From NCBI RefSeq assembly GCF_028737255.1, contig NZ_JAQZAN010000001.1:434001-498000 (forward strand): a stretch of 64,000 nt of DNA, read 5' to 3'. Source of the DNA: Actinomycetospora straminea (GTDB taxonomy: Bacteria > Actinomycetota > Actinomycetes > Mycobacteriales > Pseudonocardiaceae). The notes below the pieces were generated by a model. It was not told the origin of the DNA. It did not search any database and saw only the letters and a program-made list of their open reading frames with translations. A program made the position numbers and the translations under genes. The stretch's first letter is position 1, and each line of letters opens with the position of its first letter. Below are positions 45,124-55,159 of the stretch, piece after piece.

Positions 45124-45420
45124 TCAGCCGCGGAACATCATGCCGACCCGGCGCTCCGCGTCCTCGTAGCCCTCACCGGCCTGCTGGGTGTTCGCCGCGA
45201 TCTTGTTGAGCAGCAGGTTCAGGTCCTGCCACGCGGTGTCGATCTCGTGCTGCTGGGTGCGGTAGAAGTCCGACGACGCGCCGTCCCACACGGCGAGCTG
45301 GCCCACCGCGGTGCGGATGTCCGCCAGCTCCTGCTCGATCTGCGCCTGGGTGGTGCGGATGTCCTGGGCGGCCTGGGCGATGGCGCCGAAGCGCACCTTG
45401 ATGTTGTCGGGGCTGGTCAT
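45124..45420 (-). CDS. WXG100 family protein (EsxT position)
   Basis: 98 residues, two helices around the WDG turn ([12 protein letters not shown]) and a C-terminal YEDAERR, close to the YxxxD/E secretion signal. Second WXG100 gene of the pair, 55 nt after the first; the two should form a heterodimer exported by the ESX-4-like system. ATG 45420 follows GAGGACGAG. Confidence 0.9.
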   Translation of the reverse strand: MTSPDNIKVRFGAIAQAAQDIRTTQAQIEQELADIRTAVGQLAVWDGASSDFYRTQQHEIDTAWQDLNLLLNKIAANTQQAGEGYEDAERRVGMMFRG

Positions 45421-45475
45421 CTCGTCCTCGTCTCCGGTGTCTCGGGAGGGGTCTCGGGCGGGCTGGGCGCCGGGC

Positions 45476-45850
45476 TCAGCGGCCGTCGAGGGCGCTGCTG
45501 ATGGTCCCGGCGGACGGGGCGGTCGGGGCGCCGCCACCGGCGCCGCCACCGTCGCCCAGGACGTTGAGGAGCCGGCTCATGTCGTCCTCCGTCGCCTGGT
45601 ACTGCACGCCACCGGCGCGCACCCGGCCGGCGATGCCCAGCAGCGCGTCGTTGATGCGCTTCGCGTCGGTGGACCAGTTGGCCATCGTCCCCTGGAACGC
45701 GGTGGAACCCCGGCCCTGCCACTCGGCGACGAGCGGCTCGACGCGCCCGCGCAACGCCTGGAGCCGGCCCTGCAGCTCCCCGTTGATGGTCTCCAGCCGG
45801 TTGGCGACCTCCGTCATGACGCCGGTCTGGGTCCCGAATCCTCCAGCCAC
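45476..45850 (-). CDS. WXG100 family protein (EsxU position)
   Basis: 124 residues. WXG100 hairpin with WQGRGSTAF; N-terminal FGTQTGVMTEVANRL helix; C-terminal Gly/Ala tail beyond the fold. GTG 45850 has GAGGAGAGGAGG upstream, one of the strongest ribosome sites in the window, fitting an abundant secreted protein. Preceded by the Hsp70-like accessory gene. Confidence 0.9.
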   Translation of the reverse strand: MAGGFGTQTGVMTEVANRLETINGELQGRLQALRGRVEPLVAEWQGRGSTAFQGTMANWSTDAKRINDALLGIAGRVRAGGVQYQATEDDMSRLLNVLGDGGGAGGGAPTAPSAGTISSALDGR

Positions 45851-45948
45851 GCCGCACCTCCTCTCCTCGCGGGGCGCCCGCCCCGTGTGCTCGCCTGCGG
45901 ATCGAGCATGACGACCGCGCGGGCGGCGTGGTGGCCGTTTCGGAGAAG

Positions 45949-48078
45949 TCAGCCGGCGGGTTCGAGGGTCTCCACGACCTGCTCGCAGGCGGCGAGGACG
46001 CGGCGCGCGTCGGCCTCGTCGGTGCCGTGCCGGCAGCCCACGCTCACCATCGACGGCGACGACAGCACCACGAACCAGTCGACCCGCACGCCCGGCGCCG
46101 GGTCCTGGCGGTAGCGCGCGACGTCGCGCCCGCCGAACTCCGCGCGCGGGTCGTAGTCGGCCACCGGGTCGCCCGCCGCGCGGGCCGCCTCGTACTGGGC
46201 GGCGAGCTGGTCGCGGGCGCGGTCCGGGTCGGTCGCGGCGGCCGGGTCGAGCGGGTTCTCCTGCACCGCGACGAGGTCGGTGCCCCGCGGCGCGTCGGTG
46301 GGGCGCAGTAGCACCCGCCGAGCCGCGGGGTCGCCGCCCGCGAGGACCCAGCCCAGCGGCGCGACGAACGCCTGCCCGCCGACGACCGTCGTCGTGCCTG
46401 TCGGGCCCTGCAGCGCGCGGGCCCCGAGCACCACCCCGGTGACCAGCGCGACCACCGCCAGCAGGGCGACGATCACCGCGCCGACGCCCACCCGTCCCCG
46501 CGCCGGTGGTCGGGGTCGGCGCGCGGGCAGGCGCCGGGACCGGACGGGGCCGTCGGGCTCGAGGGGCGGCACCGGGTCGGCGGGGCCCGTGCGGTCGGTG
46601 GGGTCGGAGTCGTCGCGGCCGACCCGCCGCACCGGCAGCAGCGCGTCGCGACGGCCGGGCGACGTCGGGGTCAGCCAGTCCGGGCTCGCCTCGGGCCCGT
46701 CGACCCGCCCGCCCAGGTCGTCGGTGACCTCGCCCCCGCGCGGCGCGGGCGCCCACACCCGCTCGGCCGGGGGCAGCTCGACCGTCGGCGGATCCAGCAG
46801 GGGCCCCGCCGCCCCGGTCCACGCCCCGGTCCACGCCCCGGCGGCGCCCGTCACGGCCGCCCCCACCGGCGCCGCGACCGCCGGGACGCGCGGCCTCGGC
46901 GGGCCCGGCACCGCTCCCGATCCCACACCCGACCCCGCACCCCCCGGCCGCGCCGCCTCCTCCTCGCGCGCCACCACCAGCGCGCCCCGCGCGACGACCA
47001 GCCGGGGCTCGGGCGCGACGGTCGCGGGCACGCCCAGCTCGCGGTGCACGAGCGCCGCGAGCAGCGGGATCCGCGCGCCGCCGCCGGTGAGCCACACATC
47101 GTCGAGGTGCTCGGGGCCCGTGCCCGCGGCGGCGAGGGTGTCGGCGAGCAGATCGACGACCCCGCGCAGCGCCGGGCGCAGCACCTCGATCAGCTCGCCG
47201 CGTGAGAGCCACGAGGCCGTGACCCGCCCGGGCAGCGGGACCGCGGCCTGCTCGGCGTCGGAGAGCTGCTCCTTCGCGGCGCGCACGTCGTCGAGGAGCA
47301 CCTGGCGGTGCCGGCGGTCGGCGAGCGTGGTGCCGGCGACCACCTCGCGGACCCGGTCGACGTCGGCGTCCGGCTCGTCGCCCAGGGTCGTGAGCAGGTG
47401 GCCGAGCAGCAGGTCGTCGGCGTCGTCGCCCCCGAAGCGGTCGTCGTCGCGGTGGGCGAGCACCGCCGCGCCGCCGCAGCGCCCGGGCTCCGGGGCGAGC
47501 ACGGTCGCCGACGCCCCGCGGGCGCCGAGGTCGAGCACCGCGAGCGGCTGCGGTCGCGCCGTGTCGCGGGGCCGCATCCACGCCGCGTGGGCCGCCGCCG
47601 CGACCGGCTCCGCGACGAGGGTGAGCTCCTCGGCCAGCCCCGACCCGGCCCGGCGCAGCACCTCGCGGCGCCCGCCGTCCCAGCCGGCCGGGTGCGTCAG
47701 CACGAGCCGGCGCGGGCGCCCGCCGCGCAGCAGCGGCCCGGCGCGGTCGAGCACCCCGGCGAGCACCGCGCCCCACGCCTCGGACACCCCCACCACGCGT
47801 GTGCCGAGCAGCAGGTCGGGCTCGTCGACGCGCAGCCGCGGCGTCGGCTCGTAACGCGACGGGTCGGTGACCGCGAGGCGCCGGGCCTCGGCGCCGACCG
47901 CGAGCGCGGTGCCGTCGGCGGGCGCGAACACCGCCGCGAGCTCCACCGGCGCGCCCTCGCGGGCGCGGACGTCGGCGGGGTCGACGGTCTCGACGGGCTC
48001 ACGCGGGGGCGCGGCGTCGACCGCCGCCGCCACCGTCGTGACCCCCAGGTCGATCGCGACCGTGGGGCCGTCGCTCAC
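45949..48078 (-). CDS. Type VII secretion-associated protein with Hsp70-like ATPase domain
   Basis: 709 residues. N-terminal actin/Hsp70-like ATPase (VAIDLGVTTVAAAVD, LTHPAGW, LDLGARGASATV, LTGGGARIPLL; 1 to about 390), a Pro/Ala/Gly-rich linker including WTGAWTGA repeats, a single membrane helix (VGAVIVALLAVVALVTGVVLG, near 530-552) and a C-terminal extracytoplasmic T7SS-associated domain. Counterpart of Rv3446c. GTG 48078 overlaps the eccC stop. May use ATP binding to sense or assist substrates at the secretion complex. Confidence 0.85.
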   Translation of the reverse strand: MSDGPTVAIDLGVTTVAAAVDAAPPREPVETVDPADVRAREGAPVELAAVFAPADGTALAVGAEARRLAVTDPSRYEPTPRLRVDEPDLLLGTRVVGVSEAWGAVLAGVLDRAGPLLRGGRPRRLVLTHPAGWDGGRREVLRRAGSGLAEELTLVAEPVAAAAHAAWMRPRDTARPQPLAVLDLGARGASATVLAPEPGRCGGAAVLAHRDDDRFGGDDADDLLLGHLLTTLGDEPDADVDRVREVVAGTTLADRRHRQVLLDDVRAAKEQLSDAEQAAVPLPGRVTASWLSRGELIEVLRPALRGVVDLLADTLAAAGTGPEHLDDVWLTGGGARIPLLAALVHRELGVPATVAPEPRLVVARGALVVAREEEAARPGGAGSGVGSGAVPGPPRPRVPAVAAPVGAAVTGAAGAWTGAWTGAAGPLLDPPTVELPPAERVWAPAPRGGEVTDDLGGRVDGPEASPDWLTPTSPGRRDALLPVRRVGRDDSDPTDRTGPADPVPPLEPDGPVRSRRLPARRPRPPARGRVGVGAVIVALLAVVALVTGVVLGARALQGPTGTTTVVGGQAFVAPLGWVLAGGDPAARRVLLRPTDAPRGTDLVAVQENPLDPAAATDPDRARDQLAAQYEAARAAGDPVADYDPRAEFGGRDVARYRQDPAPGVRVDWFVVLSSPSMVSVGCRHGTDEADARRVLAACEQVVETLEPAG

Positions 48079-51000
48079 GGGTCGGCGCCGGCCGCGCCGG
48101 CGGGACGGACCGGGCCCGTGATCGGCGGGTCGGGCGCGCGCCACCCCACCTGCACGAGGCGCTCGCCGTGCCGGCGGCCCACGAGCCAGCCCCGCCCGGG
48201 CGGCTGCGGGCCCGGGCGCACGGAGCCGAGCAGGACGCCCTCGTCGCGGCTGCCGCTCATGACGATGCCCGGCGAGGAGAGCTCGCGCAGCCGCGCGAGG
48301 ACCGGCTCGTACATCGCCCGCGACGCCCCGCCGGTCCGGCGCGCGACGACGAGGTGCAGGCCGACGTCACGGGCCTGGGGCAGGAGGTCGAGCAGCGCCG
48401 CGAGGGGGTTGGTGGCGGCGCCGGCGACGAGGTCGTAGTCGTCGACGAGGACGAACACGTCCGGCCCGGTCCACCACGAGCGCGCCCGCAGCTGCTCGGG
48501 GGTGACGTCGGGGCCGGGCAGGCGGCGCTGCAGCGAGCCGACGAGCTCGCCCATCGCGTCGGTCAGGGCCGGTGCCGAGGACGTGTAGGAGATGAGGTGG
48601 TCGCTCGCGACGGCCCCGAGCAGCGAGCGCCGGTAGTCGACGATCACGAGGCGCGCCTGGTCGGGGCGGTACCGGGTGACGATCTGGTGCGCGAGCCCCC
48701 GCAGCAGCGCGGTCTTCCCGGACTCGGCGTCGGCGTAGCAGACGAAGTGCGGATCGGCGGCGACGTCGAGCAGCACCGGGGCCAGGCGGTCCTCGGACAG
48801 GCCCAGCGGCAGCAGGTGCGGCGGGCCCTCGTCGGCCCCCGGCAGCGCCTCGGCCCCGACGAGCTCGGGCAGCAGCCGCACCCGCGGCGCGCCCGGCCCG
48901 GTCCACGCGGCGGCGACCCGGGTGACGAGCTCGGCGGTCGCGCGCCCCAGGTCGGCGGCGTCGGCGACCCCGTCGAGGCGGGGCAGCGCGGTGAGCACGT
49001 GCAGCTTGTCCGGCGACAGGCCGCGACCCGGACGCCCGGCGGGCACGACGGCCGCGGTGCGCCGGTCGACCTCGGACTCCGACGGATCGCCCAGGCGCAG
49101 CTCGAACCGCGTGCCGAGCAGGTCCTTGAGCGCCGGGCGCAGCTCCGCCCACCGGCTCGCGGTGATGACGACGTGCACGCCGTACGACAGCCCGGCCGTC
49201 GCCAGCGAGATCACGGTCTGCTCGAGCTGCTCGTGCTCGCTGCGGAACGCGTGCCAGCCGTCGACGACGAGGAAGACGTCGCCGAGCAGGTCGCTGCCCC
49301 CGGTGCCGGGCGCGAGCTCGCCGCGTCGCCGTCGCGCGCGCAGGTCGGCCATCGACTCCACCCCGGCCTCGCGGAACCACCGCTCCCGGCCTGCGAGCAG
49401 CGCGGCCACCTCGGCGACGGTGCGGCGCACGAGGTCGGGCTCGCCGCGCCCCGCGACCGCGCCGACGTGGGGCAGCCCGGCCAGGCCCGCGAGCGTCCCG
49501 CCGCCGAGGTCGACCGCGTAGAACTGCACCTCGGCCGGGGTGTGCGTCAGGGCGGCGCCGGCGACCAGGGTGCGCAGCAGCGTCGACTTCCCCGACTGCG
49601 GCCCGCCGGCCACGACGACGTGCCCCGCCGACCCGGCGAGCTCGGCCCACAGCACGTCGCGGCGCTGGTCGTAGGGCCGGTCGACGATGCCCACCGGCAC
49701 CGCGAGCGCCCCGTTGGCGGGAAAGCCGGGGGCGGCGAGGCCGCGGTCCGGGGTCTCGGTGAGGGGCGGGAGCAGGGCGTCGAGCGTCGCCGGGTCGGCC
49801 AGCGGCGGCAGCCACACCTCGTGGGCGGGCGGGCCCTGGCCCCGCAGCCGCTCGACGACGACGTCGAGCACCGACGGCGTCCCGCCACCGGCACCGCGCG
49901 GGACCGACGGGCCGTGCGGGCCGATGACCGCGGGCGGGCCGGGGGCGCGGGCCTCCAGCACCGTCGGCGCGGCCGGCTCGACCCACCGCGCCGAGAACGG
50001 GCGCGGCGAGGACTCGCGGGAGACCGGGGAGGGGTCCGGGGCGACCCGCTCGGCGCTGCGGTGCGGCGCGGACACGTAGCCGGCCTTGAACCGGACCATC
50101 GACGACGACTCGACCTTGAGGTAGCCCGACCCCGGCACCGGCGGCAGCTCCGCCGCGTCGGGGACGCCGAGGACCGCGCGGGAGTCCGACGCCGAGAACG
50201 TCTTGAGGCCGATCCGGTACGACAGGTGCGAGTCCAGGCCCCGCAGCCGCCCCTCCTCGAGGCGCTGCGAGGCGAGCAGCAGGTGCATCTGCAGCGACCG
50301 TCCGAGCCGCCCGATGGCGACGAAGAGCTCGGCGAAGTCGGGCTTCTGGCTCAGCAGCTCGGAGAACTCGTCGACGACGACGAACAGCGTCGGCAGCGGC
50401 TCGAGCGGCGCGCCGTTCTCCCGCGCCCGCTCGTACTCGGTGACTCCTGCGAGGTTGCCCGCGGCGCGCAGCAGCTCCTGGCGGCGCTGCATCTCCCCCG
50501 CCAGCGCGTCCTGCATGCGGTCGACGAGGCTCAGGTCGTCGGCGAGGTTGGTGATGACGGCCGCGACGTGGGGGGCCGGCGCGAGCCCGGCGAACGTGGC
50601 GCCGCCCTTGAAGTCGACGAGCACGAGGTTGAGCGCCTCGGACGAGTGCGTGGTGATGAGGCCCAGCACGAGGGTCCGCAGCAGCTCGGACTTGCCCGAC
50701 CCGGTCGCGCCGACGCAGAGCCCGTGCGGACCCATGCCCTCCTGCGCGGCCTCCTTGATGTCGAGCTCGACCGGCTCCCCCTCGGCCGACACCCCGAACG
50801 GCACGCGCAGCCGGTCGCGCAGCGGCCGCGGGCGCCACGCGGCGGCGACGTCGAACGTGTCGGGCTCCCCGTCGACGCCGAGCAGCTCGAGGATGCCGGG
50901 GCTGGTGAGCAGCGGCTCGTCCTCGCCGCCCGCGACCACCGGCGTGCGGCACGGCGCGAGCCGCCGGGCCAGCGCCTCGGCCTCCGCCGCGCCGAGGACG

Positions 51001-52151
51001 TCGGGGCGGCCGAACCACTCGGTGCCCTGGCGCCCGACGGCGCCGATCCGGCCGTCCCCTCCCGCGTCGAGCACCAGCCCGAGGCCGCGGCGCGCGGTCA
51101 GCGTGCCGAGCGAGTCCGACAGGTCGACGACCGTGACCGCGCTGAGGCCCTCCTCGAGCAGGAGCGTCTCGGTGCCGGCGACCTCGGCGTCCTCGAGCAC
51201 GACCACCACGTGGCGGGTGTCCGCGGCGGGCGCGGCGCCACGGGCGAAGCGGGCGCGCCCGGCGAGCTCCGGGGCCAGCCACGACTCGATCGCCGCCAAC
51301 GACGACGTCACCATCCGCACCGGCCCGGCGCCGTCGGTCAGGCGCGGGTGCGCGACGTGGGGCAGCCACTTCACCCACTCCCACTCCGCCCGCGCGGGAC
51401 CGGTGGCCGCGACCGCGACGACGAGGTCGTCCGGGCTGTGGAACGTGACGAGCTGGGCGACCAGCGCGCGCACGAGCCCGCGGCGGGTCGCGGCGTCCGC
51501 GCCGCCCACCGCCACCGACGCGAAGGCGCGCAGCGACACCGCCGTCGGCAGGTCCGGGACGATCGAGTGGGTGCGCACGAACCGGCGCAGCGCGACCGTC
51601 GACACCGGCTCGAGGTCGTCGACGGGGCCGGTCTGCGGGGGCACGAGCGCGGTCGCGAGGCGCTGCGAGCCGCGTCCGACGCGCACGTGCGCGAAGTCGG
51701 CATCCGCGGGCCGGCGCTCCCACATCCGCGGGCCCCGGGCGAGGCCGACGAGGGCCGCGGGGTCGGGGTGGGTCCATTCGAGGGCGCGCCGCTGCTCCAC
51801 CGCGGTCTCGCGGGCCCGGCGGCGCATCTGCGCGAGGTAGCGCAGGTAGTCCTTGCGGTCCTCGTCGGCCTCGGCACGGCGCTGGCCCCCGCCGCGGGTC
51901 ACGCCGCCCGCGACCATCCCCAGCGTCGAGAGCGCGAACATCCCGCCGAAGAGCCACGAGGTGGGGTTGTCGACGCCGATGACGACGATGAAGCCGAGCG
52001 AGCCGACCACCATGAGCAGCGGCAACAGGCGCAGCAGCGGCGAGGTGGGCACCGCGCGGGGGATCTCCGGGGGCGCCTCGAGGTGCACCTCGCCCGACGG
52101 CACCGCGGGGGGCGCCAGGCGCGCGGCGCGCCGGAAGACCCGTGTGCCCAT
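48075..52151 (-). CDS. eccC: Type VII secretion ATPase EccC (EccCa-EccCb fusion)
   Basis: 1358 residues. Two N-terminal membrane helices (about 35-80), then three FtsK/SpoIIIE-type ATPase domains: Walker A GATGSGKSELL (about 480), GGPQSGKSTLL (about 853), DAESGKTALL (about 1145); Walker B VVVDEFSEL in the first, degenerate DG and DD in the others. The first domain has the complete catalytic set, as expected for the motor. ATG 52151. Drives export of the WXG100 pair. Confidence 0.95.
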   Translation of the reverse strand: MGTRVFRRAARLAPPAVPSGEVHLEAPPEIPRAVPTSPLLRLLPLLMVVGSLGFIVVIGVDNPTSWLFGGMFALSTLGMVAGGVTRGGGQRRAEADEDRKDYLRYLAQMRRRARETAVEQRRALEWTHPDPAALVGLARGPRMWERRPADADFAHVRVGRGSQRLATALVPPQTGPVDDLEPVSTVALRRFVRTHSIVPDLPTAVSLRAFASVAVGGADAATRRGLVRALVAQLVTFHSPDDLVVAVAATGPARAEWEWVKWLPHVAHPRLTDGAGPVRMVTSSLAAIESWLAPELAGRARFARGAAPAADTRHVVVVLEDAEVAGTETLLLEEGLSAVTVVDLSDSLGTLTARRGLGLVLDAGGDGRIGAVGRQGTEWFGRPDVLGAAEAEALARRLAPCRTPVVAGGEDEPLLTSPGILELLGVDGEPDTFDVAAAWRPRPLRDRLRVPFGVSAEGEPVELDIKEAAQEGMGPHGLCVGATGSGKSELLRTLVLGLITTHSSEALNLVLVDFKGGATFAGLAPAPHVAAVITNLADDLSLVDRMQDALAGEMQRRQELLRAAGNLAGVTEYERARENGAPLEPLPTLFVVVDEFSELLSQKPDFAELFVAIGRLGRSLQMHLLLASQRLEEGRLRGLDSHLSYRIGLKTFSASDSRAVLGVPDAAELPPVPGSGYLKVESSSMVRFKAGYVSAPHRSAERVAPDPSPVSRESSPRPFSARWVEPAAPTVLEARAPGPPAVIGPHGPSVPRGAGGGTPSVLDVVVERLRGQGPPAHEVWLPPLADPATLDALLPPLTETPDRGLAAPGFPANGALAVPVGIVDRPYDQRRDVLWAELAGSAGHVVVAGGPQSGKSTLLRTLVAGAALTHTPAEVQFYAVDLGGGTLAGLAGLPHVGAVAGRGEPDLVRRTVAEVAALLAGRERWFREAGVESMADLRARRRRGELAPGTGGSDLLGDVFLVVDGWHAFRSEHEQLEQTVISLATAGLSYGVHVVITASRWAELRPALKDLLGTRFELRLGDPSESEVDRRTAAVVPAGRPGRGLSPDKLHVLTALPRLDGVADAADLGRATAELVTRVAAAWTGPGAPRVRLLPELVGAEALPGADEGPPHLLPLGLSEDRLAPVLLDVAADPHFVCYADAESGKTALLRGLAHQIVTRYRPDQARLVIVDYRRSLLGAVASDHLISYTSSAPALTDAMGELVGSLQRRLPGPDVTPEQLRARSWWTGPDVFVLVDDYDLVAGAATNPLAALLDLLPQARDVGLHLVVARRTGGASRAMYEPVLARLRELSSPGIVMSGSRDEGVLLGSVRPGPQPPGRGWLVGRRHGERLVQVGWRAPDPPITGPVRPAGAAGADP

Positions 52152-52202
52152 CGCCCGATCCCCCGTTCCCCCGATCGCACCACCCCGTCCCCTCGGTCCG
52201 GC

Positions 52203-52209
52203 CATACTA
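52203..52209. promoter_or_regulatory. Shared -10 region of divergent eccC and eccD
   Basis: CATACTA reads as TAGTAT (TANNNT) for eccC and CATACT for eccD. It is the only AT-rich hexamer in the 129-bp gap. No strong -35 in either direction. Confidence 0.35.
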
Positions 52210-52280
52210 GGGAGCCGCGGGCCGCGCCGGGTCCGTCTCGAGCAACAGCACACCCGCACCCCGGGGCGGGGAGGGAGCGC

Positions 52281-53843
52281 ATGACAGGCACGGCCCGGAA
52301 CGGTCGCGGTGGCGGTGCCGGCGGCGCCGGTGCCGCCGCACTGCCCGGGACGCCGACGGGCGCGCAGGCGCGGGTGGCGCCGGCGGCCGAGCGGGCGTCG
52401 CTGCCCGCCGGGTCGGGCGCGGTCGCCGCGGCGAGCCGGGTCACGGTGCTCGCGCCCCGCACCCGCGTGGACGTGGCGCTCCCGCCCGACGTCCCGCTCG
52501 CGGACCTCCTGCCCGTCCTCCTGGACATGACCGGCGAGTCCGCGGCCGGCGCGCGCGGCGGGGGCTGGACGCTCGCCCCGCTCGGCCAGGGCCCGGTCGA
52601 CCCGTCGCGCACCCTCGCCGCGCTCGGCGTCCTCGACGGCGACCAGCTGGTCCTGCGTCGCCGCGCCGACGCCGCCCCGCCGCCGCTGTTCGACGACGTC
52701 GTCGACGCGGTGGCCGAGGCGACGCCGGCGAGCTACCGCGCGTGGGGGCCGGGGCTCGCGCGGGTGCTCGGGCTGTGCGGGCTGGCGCTGGGCCTCGCGG
52801 TGGCCGTGCTCGCCCTCGTCGTCGCCGGGCGCGCGCCGGGCACCGCGGGCGGGCTCGGCACCGCCGCGGTCGCCGGGGTCGCGGCGCTGGGGGCGTTCGC
52901 CGCGGCGATCGTCGGCACGCGGGTGCTCGACGACGCCGGCGCGGGGTCGGTGCTCGCGGTCGGCGCGGTGGCGCTCGCCGGGGTCGTGGGCGTCGCCGCC
53001 GTGCCGTGGGCCGCGCCGGGGCCGCTGACCGCGACGTCGGGCGCGCCCCAGCTGCTGCTCGGGGCCGCGCTCGCCGCGGTCACCGCCGCGACCTGCCTGC
53101 TCGCGCTGGGCAGCGCCGGGCGCACCGGGGTCGCCGCGCTGCTCGGCGTCCTCACCGCGGCCGTGCTGCTGGTCCTCGCCGCCGGGGTCGCCACGGTCGT
53201 CGACGCGGGCGACGCCGCGGGCATCGCCGCCGGGGCGGGCGCGCTGGCGCTCGTCGCCTCCGCGCTGCTGCCGCGCACCGGCATCGCGCTCGCCCACCTC
53301 CCGCTGCCGCGGGTCCCCGGGTCGGCCGAGGAGCTCGCCGACGACCCCGGCGTCGCCGAGCACGCCGACATCGAGCGCCGCGCCGACCGCGCGCACGCCG
53401 CCCTGTCGGGCCTGGTCGTGGGGTGCGGCGCGGTGACGGCGGGCGCGGTCGCGGTCGTCGCCCTCGCGCCGGCGAGCGGCTGGCGCGGCGTCGCCGGCTG
53501 GGTCCTCGCCGCGCTGCTCACCGTGCTGCTGGGGCTGCGCTCGCGGACCTACGCCAACGGCGTCCAGGCGGTCGCGCTGCTCGTCTGCGCCCTGCTCGCC
53601 GGCGCGGGGCTGCTGGTCGGCTGGCTGCACGTCGCGCCGCCGCTGGTCGCGGTGCTCGCGGTGCCGGCGACGGCGCTCGCGGCGGGCGCGCTGGCGCTGG
53701 TGCTCGGCGTCGTCGTGCCCCGCCGGCGGTTCTCGCCGGTCGCGCGCCGGGCCGTCGACGTCGCCGAGGCCGTCGGGATCGCCGCGGTGCTGCCGATCGC
53801 GCTGGCGGTGATGGACCTGTACACGGCGATGCGGCTCCTGTGA
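52281..53843 (+). CDS. eccD: Type VII secretion membrane protein EccD
   Basis: 520 residues: an N-terminal ubiquitin-like domain (about 50-125, VTVLAPRTRVDVALPPDVPLADLLP) and 11 hydrophobic segments forming the EccD membrane barrel. ATG 52281 follows GGGAGGGAG. Coupled to mycP downstream by GTGA. Confidence 0.92.
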   Translation: MTGTARNGRGGGAGGAGAAALPGTPTGAQARVAPAAERASLPAGSGAVAAASRVTVLAPRTRVDVALPPDVPLADLLPVLLDMTGESAAGARGGGWTLAPLGQGPVDPSRTLAALGVLDGDQLVLRRRADAAPPPLFDDVVDAVAEATPASYRAWGPGLARVLGLCGLALGLAVAVLALVVAGRAPGTAGGLGTAAVAGVAALGAFAAAIVGTRVLDDAGAGSVLAVGAVALAGVVGVAAVPWAAPGPLTATSGAPQLLLGAALAAVTAATCLLALGSAGRTGVAALLGVLTAAVLLVLAAGVATVVDAGDAAGIAAGAGALALVASALLPRTGIALAHLPLPRVPGSAEELADDPGVAEHADIERRADRAHAALSGLVVGCGAVTAGAVAVVALAPASGWRGVAGWVLAALLTVLLGLRSRTYANGVQAVALLVCALLAGAGLLVGWLHVAPPLVAVLAVPATALAAGALALVLGVVVPRRRFSPVARRAVDVAEAVGIAAVLPIALAVMDLYTAMRLL

Positions 53844-55159
53844 CCCGCGCCCCGCTCGCCCTGACGGTGCTGCTGGTGCTGGCCCTCGCCGCACCCGCGC
53901 ACGCCGCCCCCGGGCCGGGCGCCGCCCCCACCCCACCCCTCGCCGACCCCGCGGCCCTCGCCGCGCTGGACCCGGATCCCGACGCCGTCCCCGGCGCCCG
54001 CCGCCTCGCGCCCTGCCCCGAGCCCCTCGCGCCGGCCACCACCGGGCTCGCCGTCGCCGACCTGCCGCCCGGCCCCGACCCGGCCGCCGCCTGGACCGCG
54101 GGACGCGGCGAGGGCCAGGTCGTCGCCGTGGTCGACACCGGCGTCGCCGCGGTGCCGCGGATCGACGTGCAGGACGGCGGCGACTTCGTCGCGGGCGACT
54201 CCGGTCTCGACGACTGCGACGGGCACGGCACCGCGGTCGCCGGGGTGATCGCCGCCGCCCCGGCCCCCGACGACCTCCTCGTCGGCGTCGCCCCCGGCGC
54301 CCGCGTCCTCGCCGTGCGCCAGACCAGCGCCTTCTGGGGCGGCCCCGACGGCCCCGGCGTCGGCGACGTCACCACGCTCGCCCGCGCCGTGCGCCACGCC
54401 GCGCAGACCCCGGGGGTCGGGGTGCTCGCGCTCGCCCTCACCGCGTGCCGCACCCCCGCCGAGGCCACCGACCCCGCCGCCGCGCCCGCCCTCGGCGCGC
54501 TGCGGGCGGCGCTGCGCCAGGCCGCGGACCGGGGCGTCGTGGTGGTCGCGGCCGCCGGCAACACCGGGCCCGGCTGCGCGCCGAACACCGGCGGCGAGCT
54601 GCGCAGCGTCCCGGTCCCGGCCTGGTTCGGCGACGACGTCCTGGCGGTCGGCGCGGTCGACGACGCGGGCGCGCCCGACCCCTCGTCGCTCGCCGGGCCG
54701 TGGGTCGACATCGCCGCCCCCGGCCGCGCACCGACCTCGCTCGCGGCCCGCGGAGGGCTCACCACCGGCCTCGCGGGCCCCGACGGCGCGACGGCCCCGT
54801 TGGTCGGCACGAGCTTCGCCGCGGCGCGGGTGGCGGGCGCCGCGGCCCTGCTGCGCGCGCAGGAGCCCGAGACCCCCGCCCGCGAGATCGCCGCGGCCCT
54901 CGTCCGCTCGGCCGCCCCGCCGCCCGGCCTGGTCCCCGGCACCCGGGACGACGCCGTCGGCTACGGCGTGCTCGACGCGGCCGCCGCCGTGCGGGGCGAC
55001 CCGCCGCGCACCGGGCCCGAGGTCACCCCGGAGACCCCGCCCGCCCCGCCGGCCCCGAGCGCGCCCCCGTACGGCTGGATCGCCGGCGGCGCCCTGCTCC
55101 TCCTCGGGGCCCTGGCGGTGGCCGCCGCGGTCCGTCGCCGGCGGGGAGGGACCTCGTGA
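53840..55159 (+). CDS. mycP: Mycosin, type VII secretion serine protease
   Basis: 439 residues. Signal peptide (VLLVLALAAPAHA), subtilisin domain with triad Asp in VVDTGV, His in DGHGTAVAG, Ser in GTSFAAARVAG and oxyanion Asn in AAGNTG; Pro-rich linker and a C-terminal membrane anchor (WIAGGALLLLGALAVAAAV). All catalytic residues present. GTG 53840 and the downstream GTG 55156 are 4-bp overlaps. Confidence 0.95.
   Translation: MTRAPLALTVLLVLALAAPAHAAPGPGAAPTPPLADPAALAALDPDPDAVPGARRLAPCPEPLAPATTGLAVADLPPGPDPAAAWTAGRGEGQVVAVVDTGVAAVPRIDVQDGGDFVAGDSGLDDCDGHGTAVAGVIAAAPAPDDLLVGVAPGARVLAVRQTSAFWGGPDGPGVGDVTTLARAVRHAAQTPGVGVLALALTACRTPAEATDPAAAPALGALRAALRQAADRGVVVVAAAGNTGPGCAPNTGGELRSVPVPAWFGDDVLAVGAVDDAGAPDPSSLAGPWVDIAAPGRAPTSLAARGGLTTGLAGPDGATAPLVGTSFAAARVAGAAALLRAQEPETPAREIAAALVRSAAPPPGLVPGTRDDAVGYGVLDAAAAVRGDPPRTGPEVTPETPPAPPAPSAPPYGWIAGGALLLLGALAVAAAVRRRRGGTS

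Noticed and set aside
48168-53843. 1891-codon open frame antisense to eccC
   Set aside because: High GC leaves few stop codons in the antisense frame; its translation is Arg/Gly/Ala/Glu-rich with no motifs until eccD begins at 52281.
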